DNA from: Stieleria tagensis
GTDB lineage: Bacteria; Planctomycetota; Planctomycetia; Pirellulales; Pirellulaceae
Assembly (NCBI RefSeq): GCF_024129865.1
Contig: NZ_JAMYFE010000110.1
Location: 1 to 41,752 of the forward strand
Length of the DNA stretch: 41,752 nt
Direction: 5' to 3'
Shown here: positions 7,987-15,146 of the stretch, piece after piece
How the letters are laid out: each line of letters opens with the position of its first letter
Position numbering within the stretch: the first letter of the stretch is position 1
Made by a program: the position numbers and the translations under genes
Notes under the pieces: model-generated
The model's input: the letters and a program-made list of their open reading frames with translations, nothing else
What the model was told of the DNA's origin: nothing
The model's database searches: none

Positions 7987-8823
7987 TTAAACCCCGCGCC
8001 TACAACGGTTCTGGTGTACGGTTACGCAACGACGATGACAAAAAAGGTCAGCGAGCTCCGGTTTGGGAGAAATGCCAACGATCGAGGCTTCGCTCAAGAT
8101 CATGTTGGGACCGATTCCGGCGACTAGCTTTGCGGTTCCGACTGAAGCGATGGTTAGTGAACACGCCGGGTTATCGAGAAAAACCAGTCTGGGAACGACC
8201 GTATTCTCTACAAGTGTTTCTCCAAGGAACGACTTTTTCGACAGGCATCCACCGGTTGGATGCCTTTGCAATTCAAAATCATCCGCGTAAGCAAGCATCT
8301 TTCGATTGCTTGGATATGTTTCCCGGGGGACGTTCCCGGTGATGAGAATGCGCTCAAAAAAGCGGTTGTCTCGGAGAAGCTCAGCCAAGTCGGGGAGCTT
8401 CGTGAACGCAATGGCGATACCGACGGAAAATAGCAGCAAGACCGGAGATTGAACGATACCAGCAACGACAGCCCCTACAGCGACGATTCCGACGGCAACT
8501 GCCTTGGCAAATATCGTCTTGAAGAGATAGTGTCGCCAAATGAGCGAACCATTATCGTGTGTGATGCCTGTTGCTTGCCCAGTAAACGCTAAAGTTTTTA
8601 CTGCGGCTTTCGGCAGCGACACGACACCCTTAGTCAGCATTGCCATGACGAAGAAGACTGTTTGAACGACCGCGTTGATGACTGCGATGGCAATACCAAG
8701 AGCTAGTGCCAAAGTAGTGAGAATTGTCCAGGCGCTATCGATCGCGATTGAGACCATGAGCAGCAGTCCCAGAACCGCCACCCAAACAAAGCTGCTTACC
8801 AGTTTGTTGATCGGGCTTTCCAT
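7987..8823 (-). pseudogene. polytopic membrane protein, 3' end replaced by IS66
   Basis: 278 residues are predicted, but only those encoded upstream of 8025 belong to the original gene. The last dozen or so residues (after LADLFCHRR...) come from the IS66 terminal repeat and end at a stop inside the IS. The N-terminal half has about four hydrophobic segments (residues ~10-30, 33-60, 110-135 and an overlapping one). The C-terminal half is soluble, with no motif I recognise. ATG 8823 is preferred over 8871 because AGAGGA lies just before it. It is the last of four same-strand genes. Loss of the natural C-terminus may have inactivated it, but how much is missing cannot be told from this window. 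Confidence 0.6.
8007..8025. repeat. IS66 right terminal inverted repeat
   Basis: GGTTCTGGTGTACGGTTAC, the exact reverse complement of 5278-5296. The truncated membrane-protein gene reads into it from the right. Confidence 0.9.
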
Positions 8824-8908
8824 TGAAGATCCTCTGTACAAATCTGTTGGGTAACTTGGAAATTGCTGCATGACGAATCCGATTCCAATCGGACTCGCTT
8901 TTCATCAG

Positions 8909-9175
8909 CTACTTCGCATCGGATTGCTGCTGCGGCTCGGGTCGAAGGTGTTCAACCCCCTTCCCAACAGCACCAAAAACGACGAGCAAACAGGCCACAA
9001 CCGAAAGGAGATCCTCGACGCTTGAGACGGTGCCGGAATTCTCGATTTGTTCGATGACTCGTGTAAATGCGTTCGGGGAGGTCTTTCCTTCCTGAAGAAA
9101 CGCATAGATCACGAAGCAAGAAAATCCGACCGATGCTGAGAGCTCGTAGGCGGCAGTTAGAAGGTCATTAAACAT
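8909..9175 (-). CDS. small two-helix membrane protein
   Basis: 88 residues from ATG 9175, chosen over the 9247 extension because AGGA stands about eight bases upstream. There are two hydrophobic segments, at about residues 8-25 (AAYELSASVGFSCFVIYAFL) and 57-72 (LLSVVACLLVVFGAVG), joined by a short soluble loop. The tail is Gln-rich and probably cytoplasmic. No family is recognised. It lies between the coiled-coil protein gene and the truncated membrane protein gene with small gaps on the same strand, so it is read as a subunit of the same envelope complex. Confidence 0.6.
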   Translation of the reverse strand: MFNDLLTAAYELSASVGFSCFVIYAFLQEGKTSPNAFTRVIEQIENSGTVSSVEDLLSVVACLLVVFGAVGKGVEHLRPEPQQQSDAK

Positions 9176-9185
9176 TTTCTGATTC

Positions 9186-9635
9186 CTAAAAGTTGAGGCC
9201 GGAACGCGATTGGATTCGTTCGACGGTGGTTTTGACATTAAGCTCAATATTCGCGATTAACTCTTCCTTTCGAGAGCTCGAAATCGGAGATTGCTGGATC
9301 CGATCCAGACGCACCTCCGCGTTGATGATTACTTTTTCAAGAGTGTCGTTCCTTGCCTCCAGAAGTTCGCTCTCTGCTTCCAGACGGAACTCTGCCACCA
9401 TGACGCGGACACGTTGTCGCGCAGCTTCTATGGCAGCATCTTTCAGTAGACGAGCCGCGGCCACTTTGGCTTCGCCAATTTCGCCCGCAGCACGTGAATC
9501 GTTGTCTCCAAGCAACTTGGCTTTGAGGAATCCGATCAGTCCTCTGTTACCGCCATCGGTTTCAAGCAGTTTTAGAACACGTTGTGGATTAATCGCATCG
9601 TGCGTTGCGTTAATCTGAGATTGAGAATTTCGCAT
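9186..9635 (-). CDS. predicted coiled-coil protein, unknown function
   Basis: 149 residues, soluble, strongly alpha-helical and rich in A/E/R/L. A long heptad-like stretch (about residues 45-140) reads as a coiled coil with many Ala and charged residues. No signal peptide and no enzyme motif. An in-frame GTG at 9647 overlaps the upstream lipoprotein stop (GTGA), but its ribosome site would be too close. The ATG at 9635 is therefore taken, and translation is probably coupled either way. From its place between a lipoprotein with an internal membrane helix and two membrane proteins, it may be a cytoplasmic or scaffolding part of that assembly. This is an inference from context only. Confidence 0.6.
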   Translation of the reverse strand: MRNSQSQINATHDAINPQRVLKLLETDGGNRGLIGFLKAKLLGDNDSRAAGEIGEAKVAAARLLKDAAIEAARQRVRVMVAEFRLEAESELLEARNDTLEKVIINAEVRLDRIQQSPISSSRKEELIANIELNVKTTVERIQSRSGLNF

Positions 9636-9643
9636 CTTGAAGC

Positions 9644-10258
9644 TCACTTTCCTGGAGGAATTTCCTTCGCAGCATCGGAGAACAGAACCGCACGCTGCTC
9701 AGGGGACAAAGAAGAGGATTTGGCAATGTCACGAATAACGTGTTTCTGAACGTCGATCATTCGATCGATCATCGAGAAAGAATGGTCACACAAGATGGTC
9801 TGGCACTCAAGAAAAGCCTTCTCCAGAGTCACTCGTGCTCGTTCATCGTGCTCCGATCGAAGAACGGATCGCTTGAGTTGTCGGACCCTTGCAGCAACAG
9901 CCAGCTGCGTGTGCTGCCGCAATGACTGACGCCTCTTCTCCAGAGTGTTGAGCGCCTCATATCTTGCTTTTCGTTCACGGTGCTTAGGGATAATCACAAA
10001 CACAGTTAACGCGGAGACGGCAGAAGCACCAAACGCAACAACGACAACCAGACCGAATGTAGGAATGAGCGAGCTTCCGACGAAGGCGGTGCTGCCTTTT
10101 CGATAGCCTACTTTGATACCTGCGTCGCGCCCGGCGTGATAACCAACCTTGTAACCGTCGGTTTTCCCTGCTTTGTATCCAGCATCGTAGGAAGGTTTGT
10201 GGCAACCACAGATTCCCGCGACTAACAGTGCGACAGAAAAGATCCTGCAATACTTCAT
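9644..10258 (-). CDS. lipoprotein with GX3 repeats, membrane helix and coiled coil
   Basis: 204 residues. A signal peptide ends in a lipobox-like LLVAGICGC, predicting a lipid-modified Cys. Right after it, eight glycines occur at exact 4-residue spacing (GYKAG...GYRKG), a GX3 repeat like the deca-GX3 motif described in Yae1/Lto1 proteins. A single strong hydrophobic segment follows (about residues 67-92), then a basic, helical C-terminal domain of about 110 residues. So the chain seems anchored twice, with the GX3 segment on the outer side. It is the first gene of the four-gene operon running to 7987. The start is uncertain: ATG 10258 and an upstream in-frame start at 10273 both lack a good ribosome site. 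Confidence 0.6.
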   Translation of the reverse strand: MKYCRIFSVALLVAGICGCHKPSYDAGYKAGKTDGYKVGYHAGRDAGIKVGYRKGSTAFVGSSLIPTFGLVVVVAFGASAVSALTVFVIIPKHRERKARYEALNTLEKRRQSLRQHTQLAVAARVRQLKRSVLRSEHDERARVTLEKAFLECQTILCDHSFSMIDRMIDVQKHVIRDIAKSSSLSPEQRAVLFSDAAKEIPPGK

Positions 10259-10478
10259 CGTTTTCGTTCGCAAATAGCGAGTAGGTTTGTTTGGAGATCA
10301 GCTGAAGATGTACTAATCAACTCGGCTTCCGATTTCGACTCTCAAGGAAACGAAGCAATCAAGTCCAACGTTCTACGGACAGGCTTCTTCAATCTGATGC
10401 GTAGTCGAACGGAGCAACGATTGCATTCACCAGCCGATCGGATTCTAGGGATAGGACCTTGGTTGACCAGAAACTCCA

Positions 10479-10493
10479 ATCCGCGTCGCGGAT
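10479..10493. promoter_or_regulatory. palindromic operator-like site 1
   Basis: ATCCGCGTCGCGGAT is a perfect inverted repeat of 7-bp arms about one central base, followed by AGC. A second copy differing only at the centre starts 67 bp downstream. Both lie upstream of the HTH regulator gene at 10647, so autoregulation is the simplest reading. Confidence 0.55.
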
Positions 10494-10545
10494 AGCGGCG
10501 GAAATCCGGAGTCTTTTTCCCGTTGCGACAGTCGTATTTAGATAT

Positions 10546-10560
10546 ATCCGCGCCGCGGAT
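10546..10560. promoter_or_regulatory. palindromic operator-like site 2
   Basis: ATCCGCGCCGCGGAT, again followed by AGC: same arms as the site at 10479 with a different central base. It lies 87 bp before the ATG of the regulator. Further on, GTTGTC and GACAAC (about 10578-10598) form another short inverted repeat that could overlap the promoter. Confidence 0.55.
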
Positions 10561-10646
10561 AGCAGAACTGCGCTCACAGTTGTCGAATGCTTTGACAACA
10601 CTTACAGTTCAGTGGCGTTCACAGAAGAACCTATGGGGAGAACCTG

Positions 10647-11741
10647 ATGTCTAACGAACATGCAAGCAGAATGAACAGATCCCACCAACCAAGAGGACGC
10701 GAACTACGACGTGTTAGAATCTCAAAAGGCTTGTCCCAGCTTGATCTCCAAAGGGAGTCAGGAGTTCCGCAAAGCCGGATCTCGAATGCCGAGCGTGAAT
10801 GCGGTGAGATGACGACGCAAAATCTCTTGAAACTAGCAGGAGCCTTGGATGTTCCCATTGATCAAATTGCTGTGATCAGTTTGGACGGTACCAAATCGCA
10901 CGAGCGCTTGAACTCTGCGAGATTGGAGGTCCTGCGTCTGCTGTTTGAAAATCCAACACAAAACTTGGATTGCCGCGAAAGGATCGAGACAGAGCTGGGG
11001 ACTGACCAACAATCTGCCTACATGAATCTGTCCAAAGATGAGGCAGATGGATTGTGGTTGGATCTCTCTGGCCAAGGTTGGGTAGTACCTATTGATGGCA
11101 AGCGAGTTCCTTGCACACCGCCTGCTCAAACTCACTTTCATATGATCAACATGATGGATCGCGTGCTTGACCACATTCACGCCGCGAATTTACATGATGC
11201 TCCAATTCAAGTATCACCCAGAAGAGAGCTTTCCGAGACGATTGCCCTGCTTTCCGAACGCGTGGAATATGCTGAAAACGCATTGCAACAATGCACAAGT
11301 GGTGACTTTTCGGATGCTGTTCTTTCGTGCGATCTCGCATTCGTCGCAGGAGATCCACTCGTTGGGCGTGTGTTGAACGAACTTTCTCAAAGCATTGCAA
11401 TAACCGACTTGGTTTTTCTCGTTTTCGAAAAAAGGATTCCTTCTGCCCTAGAACGTCAAATACGATTTCGCAGACTGTTGGTTGAGTCCCGACGTGAATG
11501 TCTTGAGGTTTACCGAGAAATTGAAGTCGGCTCTTTTAGTATTGACCGGGTCGGGATTTGGACGGAAACACGTGCGACGTTGCTTCTCAGAGGGTTGAGT
11601 ATGATTTTCGGTCCATTCCAGAAAAACAAGACCTTCTACGTCAATCGCAAAATGGATTTTCAGAAGTTGAAAGAAGGAGTCTTCCATACCGAGTCTCTCA
11701 ACAGCCTGCTGGATGAAATCGCAGTTTTTCCCTACGAATGA
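10647..11741 (+). CDS. XRE-family HTH transcriptional regulator with unknown C-terminal domain
   Basis: 364 residues. The N-terminal part (about residues 17-75) is a Cro/CI-type helix-turn-helix: RELRRVRISKGLSQLDLQ, then VPQSRISNAERE and an NLLKLAGALDVP tail, as in XRE regulators. The remaining ~290 residues are soluble and helical, with no motif I can name; they may sense a ligand or mediate oligomerisation. The ATG has GGGGAGA seven bases upstream. Two near-identical palindromes in the upstream region are the likely operators for it and possibly for the divergent lipoprotein operon. Its 3' end overlaps the convergent small gene by about 10 bp. Confidence 0.75.
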   Translation: MSNEHASRMNRSHQPRGRELRRVRISKGLSQLDLQRESGVPQSRISNAERECGEMTTQNLLKLAGALDVPIDQIAVISLDGTKSHERLNSARLEVLRLLFENPTQNLDCRERIETELGTDQQSAYMNLSKDEADGLWLDLSGQGWVVPIDGKRVPCTPPAQTHFHMINMMDRVLDHIHAANLHDAPIQVSPRRELSETIALLSERVEYAENALQQCTSGDFSDAVLSCDLAFVAGDPLVGRVLNELSQSIAITDLVFLVFEKRIPSALERQIRFRRLLVESRRECLEVYREIEVGSFSIDRVGIWTETRATLLLRGLSMIFGPFQKNKTFYVNRKMDFQKLKEGVFHTESLNSLLDEIAVFPYE

Positions 11742-12040
11742 AGACCTGGACCTTCACCCATATTAGTTGAAATATGGGATTTCCAAATTCGCCAAGCGAA
11801 TTTGCGAATCTCGGCAGGAGCATCTTCGCCTTTCCAGTGTTCTTGAACCAGCTCAATCGCACAGCCGATCTCGCTGACAGCATCGAACTGAGCCGATAAG
11901 CCTGAATCAATCATCTCTTTGTAATCGCAGCCTGCAAGGGCACTTAACATCTGATCATCGGATACCTGCGCCGCTAGCCATTTTTCCTTGAGGCAACTGA
12001 GTTGATCGATTTTCGATTGAGCATGTGCTTGCTTTTTCAT
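11732..12040 (-). CDS. small hypothetical protein
   Basis: 102 residues from ATG 12040, which has GGAG with a usable spacer; an in-frame extension reaches 12097. The N-terminus is helical and charged (MKKQAHAQSKIDQL), the middle has two cysteines, and the C-terminus is aromatic (KFAWRIWKSH). I recognise no family. It converges on and slightly overlaps the XRE regulator gene. A role in element maintenance or regulation is possible, but nothing in the sequence shows it. Confidence 0.5.
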   Translation of the reverse strand: MKKQAHAQSKIDQLSCLKEKWLAAQVSDDQMLSALAGCDYKEMIDSGLSAQFDAVSEIGCAIELVQEHWKGEDAPAEIRKFAWRIWKSHISTNMGEGPGLHS

Positions 12041-12273
12041 TCTGGCTCTACTCCACTGTTGAGTGGCAACTTTGCCAGATCTCCATTCTTTGTTCAAATT
12101 TAATCGACAACCATTTGAATCTGCTCCTTTATCTATTGATCAATTGCCTAGACGCATTGCGTTGAGTTTCGGTTTGGTTTCCATTTCTTATCCACCGTGC
12201 TGCTCGGCTCAGCGGCTATCTTCCCGCGACCCGTTGCAAAGCTCAAAGGCAAGTTCAGGCAGAAGTTGCAGTG

Positions 12274-12480
12274 TTAGCGACGTTTACCGCCCCCGGCCCA
12301 TTTCGGTTTTGGGTATGGCTTAGGCTTTGGCTTGCGTTTCTTTTTGCTGCCTCCGGTAGGTTTGGGCTGTCCGGCCATACGGAACTTCGCCATCAGCTTT
12401 GACATGATGAAGGTTTTGCGCTTGTGGGGCTCGAGTGGTTTCGTGAACTGAACACTAACGCGATTGATCGCGAAATGCAA
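12274..12480 (-). CDS. small Lys/Pro-rich basic protein
   Basis: At most 68 residues from a TTG; from the internal ATG at 12405, 43 residues. The C-terminal half is strikingly basic, with alternating Lys-Pro (KPKPKPYPKPK) between glycine-rich spots, as in small nucleic-acid-binding tails. Codon choice is in keeping with neighbouring genes. It starts about 14 bp after the relaxase stop on the same strand, so it could be a mobilisation accessory gene. No family is recognised and the start is unclear. Confidence 0.4.
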   Translation of the reverse strand: MHFAINRVSVQFTKPLEPHKRKTFIMSKLMAKFRMAGQPKPTGGSKKKRKPKPKPYPKPKWAGGGKRR

Positions 12481-12493
12481 ATTGCCCGTCGAC

Positions 12494-13825
12494 TCAGCGG
12501 TCGAAATCGAGATCGCGGTCGCGATCTTCGCGTTGGCGGTTCATGTAGTCGAGCATCCGTTTCTCGAAGTCGTCTTCGGTGGGGGACTCTGGTTCCGCTT
12601 TGTCTTGGTCATTTTGTTTCGTCGTTTCCTGTTCTCGCTTTTCGATGTCTCGCTTGCGGCGTGATGTTTCTTGATCGCGGGGTTTGCGTTCTCGCCGCTT
12701 CCTTGTGGGCTTGGGATCGATGGTTGCGGTGCCTTGTTCGGTTTTCTCGGCTTCACCGGACTCCTTTTGATCTTCGTCGCTCCTTGCGGCCTCGTCGAAT
12801 TCGCGCCGTAGTTTTTGCTGCAGGACAAGCTTGCGTTTCTGCTCCAGTTCAAACTCTCGTTGTTCGCGGAGCAGGTCATTGCGTTGTTGATTGATTTCCC
12901 TTTGAGCGTCTTTCAATTGCTGAGCGTTGTGTTTTTGACGTTCCTTCATTCGCGCCGCTTTTCGGACATAGTCTTCGCGGGCTTTCTCTTGCCTTTCGCT
13001 GTAATGCTGTTTGGCAATCTTCTCGGCCTCCATTTCCGCAGCACGCTGCTCTTTGCGCATCGCTTGCCGCTCTGATTCCTGACGATCAAGCACAATCTGG
13101 CGGCGTTTGGCCTCGCTCGTCAGCGTCTGAAACAGGTCTTTTAGACGCTTCCCTTCAGCGTTGGCCGCTCTGTGAAATAGCTTTGACCAATCGAACAACT
13201 TCAAGCCATTCTCGATCGACCCTTTGACGCTTTTTTCATTTGCTTCAAACTGTTCCCGCTCGGTTTGCTGCGTGGCATGGAGTTCTTTCCAGGGTTTGTC
13301 GTAGATCTTACGTGCGTTGGTTTTACTGCGTCGAACAATCGTCTCTTGCTGGGTTTTCAACCTTCGCTGCCGTTCTTGCAAGATTTCACGCAATCGCTCC
13401 CGATTGCGTTCTTGCCGGTTTTGCTGCTCTGCTTTGCGCTGTTCGAGAATGCGCTGCCGTTCCCGGAGTTGCTCGATTTCTGGACTGTGGTCGTTCTCGG
13501 CTTTGGCCTGTTTCTCAAGTTCGTACTGGTGCCGAGGCGTCTTCTTCATCGGTGCCGGTGTTTCCCCGGCTTCGCGGTCGTGCCATCGCTTTCGTCGTTC
13601 CTGAACGACGGGTTCGCCGTGAATTCGGATTTCCTCTTCCAAAGCGAACCGGGAGAGCTTCTTGTGGTCGTTGTAGCTCTTCAGCAATCTCCCATCGTCA
13701 CCGATCAGATTGATGATCACGTGGCAATGGGGATTGCGATCTGCGGTATCGTTGTGCGCGATGATCATGGCTTGCCGATCTTCGGCGCCGATCGCTTTCA
13801 AGGCCCCTTCAACGCTTTGAACCAT
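12494..13825 (-). CDS. relaxase/mobilisation nuclease, N-terminally truncated
   Basis: 443 residues. The N-terminal ~80 residues match the MobA/VirD2-type relaxase core: LKAIGAEDRQAMIIAHNDT, then NPHCHVIINL, which gives the metal-binding His set of motif III. The rest is a very long charged coiled coil (E/R/K/Q-rich, with RQER/REQR repeats), as in other long mobilisation proteins. The normal first ~100 residues, with the catalytic Tyr, are missing: homology starts abruptly at DQEGMVQSVEG and an in-frame TAA sits at 13841-13843. Upstream sequence in all three frames is unlike a relaxase. Nicking activity is therefore unlikely. It would otherwise process oriT for conjugative mobilisation of the island. 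Confidence 0.65.
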   Translation of the reverse strand: MVQSVEGALKAIGAEDRQAMIIAHNDTADRNPHCHVIINLIGDDGRLLKSYNDHKKLSRFALEEEIRIHGEPVVQERRKRWHDREAGETPAPMKKTPRHQYELEKQAKAENDHSPEIEQLRERQRILEQRKAEQQNRQERNRERLREILQERQRRLKTQQETIVRRSKTNARKIYDKPWKELHATQQTEREQFEANEKSVKGSIENGLKLFDWSKLFHRAANAEGKRLKDLFQTLTSEAKRRQIVLDRQESERQAMRKEQRAAEMEAEKIAKQHYSERQEKAREDYVRKAARMKERQKHNAQQLKDAQREINQQRNDLLREQREFELEQKRKLVLQQKLRREFDEAARSDEDQKESGEAEKTEQGTATIDPKPTRKRRERKPRDQETSRRKRDIEKREQETTKQNDQDKAEPESPTEDDFEKRMLDYMNRQREDRDRDLDFDR

Positions 13826-13840
13826 TCCTTCTTGGTCCAG

Positions 13841-14413
13841 TTAAGAACACGCGCAAAGCTCGGGTCCGACGTTGTGCGGGATCGATCCGAGGGCGACCGT
13901 AAAGTTGCGGCCTCGGCTGGTGACTGGGTTCTTCGAATTCAGGCAACTCGCGCATTGTTCTCTCCTCTTGTCCATCGGATCGACAAGCCACAATTCGCTT
14001 GTGGCGGTTGCGTGATTAAACGGCGCCACGTTTAGCGAGGGGGTGTCGGGGGGCTACGCAGTGACCCATGACCCAGATTGTTTTTGTGACACTCTATGAC
14101 GCGCAGCGTTCATGAGTTTCAGTGTCACAAAAACATATCTGGCTAGTCATCACTACCGAATTAGCCACATCACCTGACCCTGAGTCAACAAGAAATGCGA
14201 CTCCAATAGCACTGCCCCAAGGACGGCTTCGCCGACGCTTTCCGATCGGTTCCACCGAGCATTGACCGGACTGCCAAAGCGAACACAAAATGCTTGCGTC
14301 CAACAACGTGGACACTTTCCAGATCGCGCGCCTGCGGCGGGCTGGGCAAGAGGGAAAAGAAGATGTTACTCGATGACGAGCGTAACACGATTCGCGATTG
14401 TTGGCGAACGTCA
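13841..14413. other. non-coding junction between relaxase remnant and recombinase
   Basis: No convincing gene. One minus-strand frame in line with the relaxase (14029 to 13841) has a CxxC and stops at the TAA before the relaxase frame, but it does not look like a relaxase N-terminus. The stretch contains a GTGTCGGGGGG run near 14042 and the long inverted repeat at 14080-14134. Given its position it may hold a transfer origin or a resolution site. Confidence 0.4.
14080..14134. repeat. long perfect inverted repeat (possible oriT/res/terminator hairpin)
   Basis: GTTTTTGTGACACT at 14080-14093 is the exact reverse complement of AGTGTCACAAAAAC at 14121-14134, with a 27-base loop that is itself partly self-complementary (CTATGACGCG against CGTTCATGAG). 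It lies between the relaxase remnant and the serine recombinase gene. Confidence 0.6.
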
Positions 14414-15052
14414 CTAACTGGCCGTGTTGTAATCGGCGTCTTTGAGATAGGCGTAAACGGTTGAGCGAGCGATCCCCAGATCGCGTGAAATCGTTGCTGC
14501 CGGCACGCCGTCTTTCCGAAGTGCAACCACCCTTTTTGCGTCGGCTTTCCGGTAGCCTTTTCGACGAAGTCCATTGTTCTTGTAAACACCGCGTTCTTTA
14601 GCGGCTGCGATCCCGATTGCTTGGCGTTCTTTGATTGCTTCGAGTTCCATCTCGGCGACGGCAAAGAGAACGCCCGCAATCAACCGCCCGGTAGCACCGC
14701 TGAGATCGAGTTGCTGAGTGACGCTGACAACGCGGACGCCTCTTTCGCACCATTCGGCAAGCGTATTGATGCCGTCTTTCTGATTGCGAGAAAGACGGTC
14801 CAGTCGCCAGACGACGACTGTCTTGATTTCGCCCATGAAGATGGCTTTCTGGAGAGCAGCGAAAGCAGGGCGTTCGAGATTGCTTCCGGACTCTTGTTCT
14901 TCAAACCATCGGACCGCGTTTGGTTCCATTCCGTTACCCTCGAGCCACCGCTTGATCTCGCTTCGCTGCCCATCGCCGTGTTGGCTGGCCGATGAAACGC
15001 GGACGTAGCACGCGAAGCGCAATGTTCTATGAGGTATTTGGCTTTGAGGCAT
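14414..15052 (-). CDS. serine recombinase (resolvase/invertase family)
   Basis: 212 residues, the normal size for a small resolvase. The N-terminal catalytic domain starts with YVRVS (Ser20 the nucleophile by family alignment) and continues with WRLDRLSRN, which contributes the catalytic arginines. The long E-helix follows (AEMELEAIKERQAIGIAAAKERG), then a C-terminal HTH (about residues 165-205, ATISRDLGIARSTVYAYLK) that binds the crossover site. It makes staggered cuts via a 5'-phosphoserine link to resolve or invert DNA. The start is taken at MPQSQ; another ATG lies two codons upstream. A likely target would be close by, and the inverted repeat at 14080-14134 lies just 3' of it. Confidence 0.92.
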   Translation of the reverse strand: MPQSQIPHRTLRFACYVRVSSASQHGDGQRSEIKRWLEGNGMEPNAVRWFEEQESGSNLERPAFAALQKAIFMGEIKTVVVWRLDRLSRNQKDGINTLAEWCERGVRVVSVTQQLDLSGATGRLIAGVLFAVAEMELEAIKERQAIGIAAAKERGVYKNNGLRRKGYRKADAKRVVALRKDGVPAATISRDLGIARSTVYAYLKDADYNTAS

Positions 15053-15146
15053 CGTCATGCTGATCGTAGCAGCAAACGCACCTTACGTTCAAGCAATACC
15101 CGCAGGCTTCATTTCAATATCTCTATCGGTCTATCCGACTGGGCAA

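Larger units (their letters stand above)
5278..8025 (-). mobile_element. complete IS66-family insertion sequence
   Basis: A 2,748-bp element bounded by exact 19-bp inverted repeats: GTAACCGTACACCAGAACC at 5278-5296 and its reverse complement at 8007-8025. It encodes the three standard IS66 genes in order tnpA-tnpB-tnpC on the minus strand, all open. The 8 bp outside each end (CCCCAAGG and GCAACGAC) do not match, although IS66 elements normally make an 8-bp duplication. The left flank is an older IS66 remnant and the right flank is a truncated membrane-protein gene. So the present junctions arose by IS-mediated deletion or recombination and not by one simple insertion. The element looks intact and potentially active. 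Confidence 0.92.

Noticed and set aside
13265-14035. 256-codon plus-strand frame antisense to the relaxase
   Set aside because: It mirrors the charged coiled-coil gene on the other strand, giving artificially Phe/Leu/Arg-rich sequence with no ribosome site; the relaxase frame has real family motifs.
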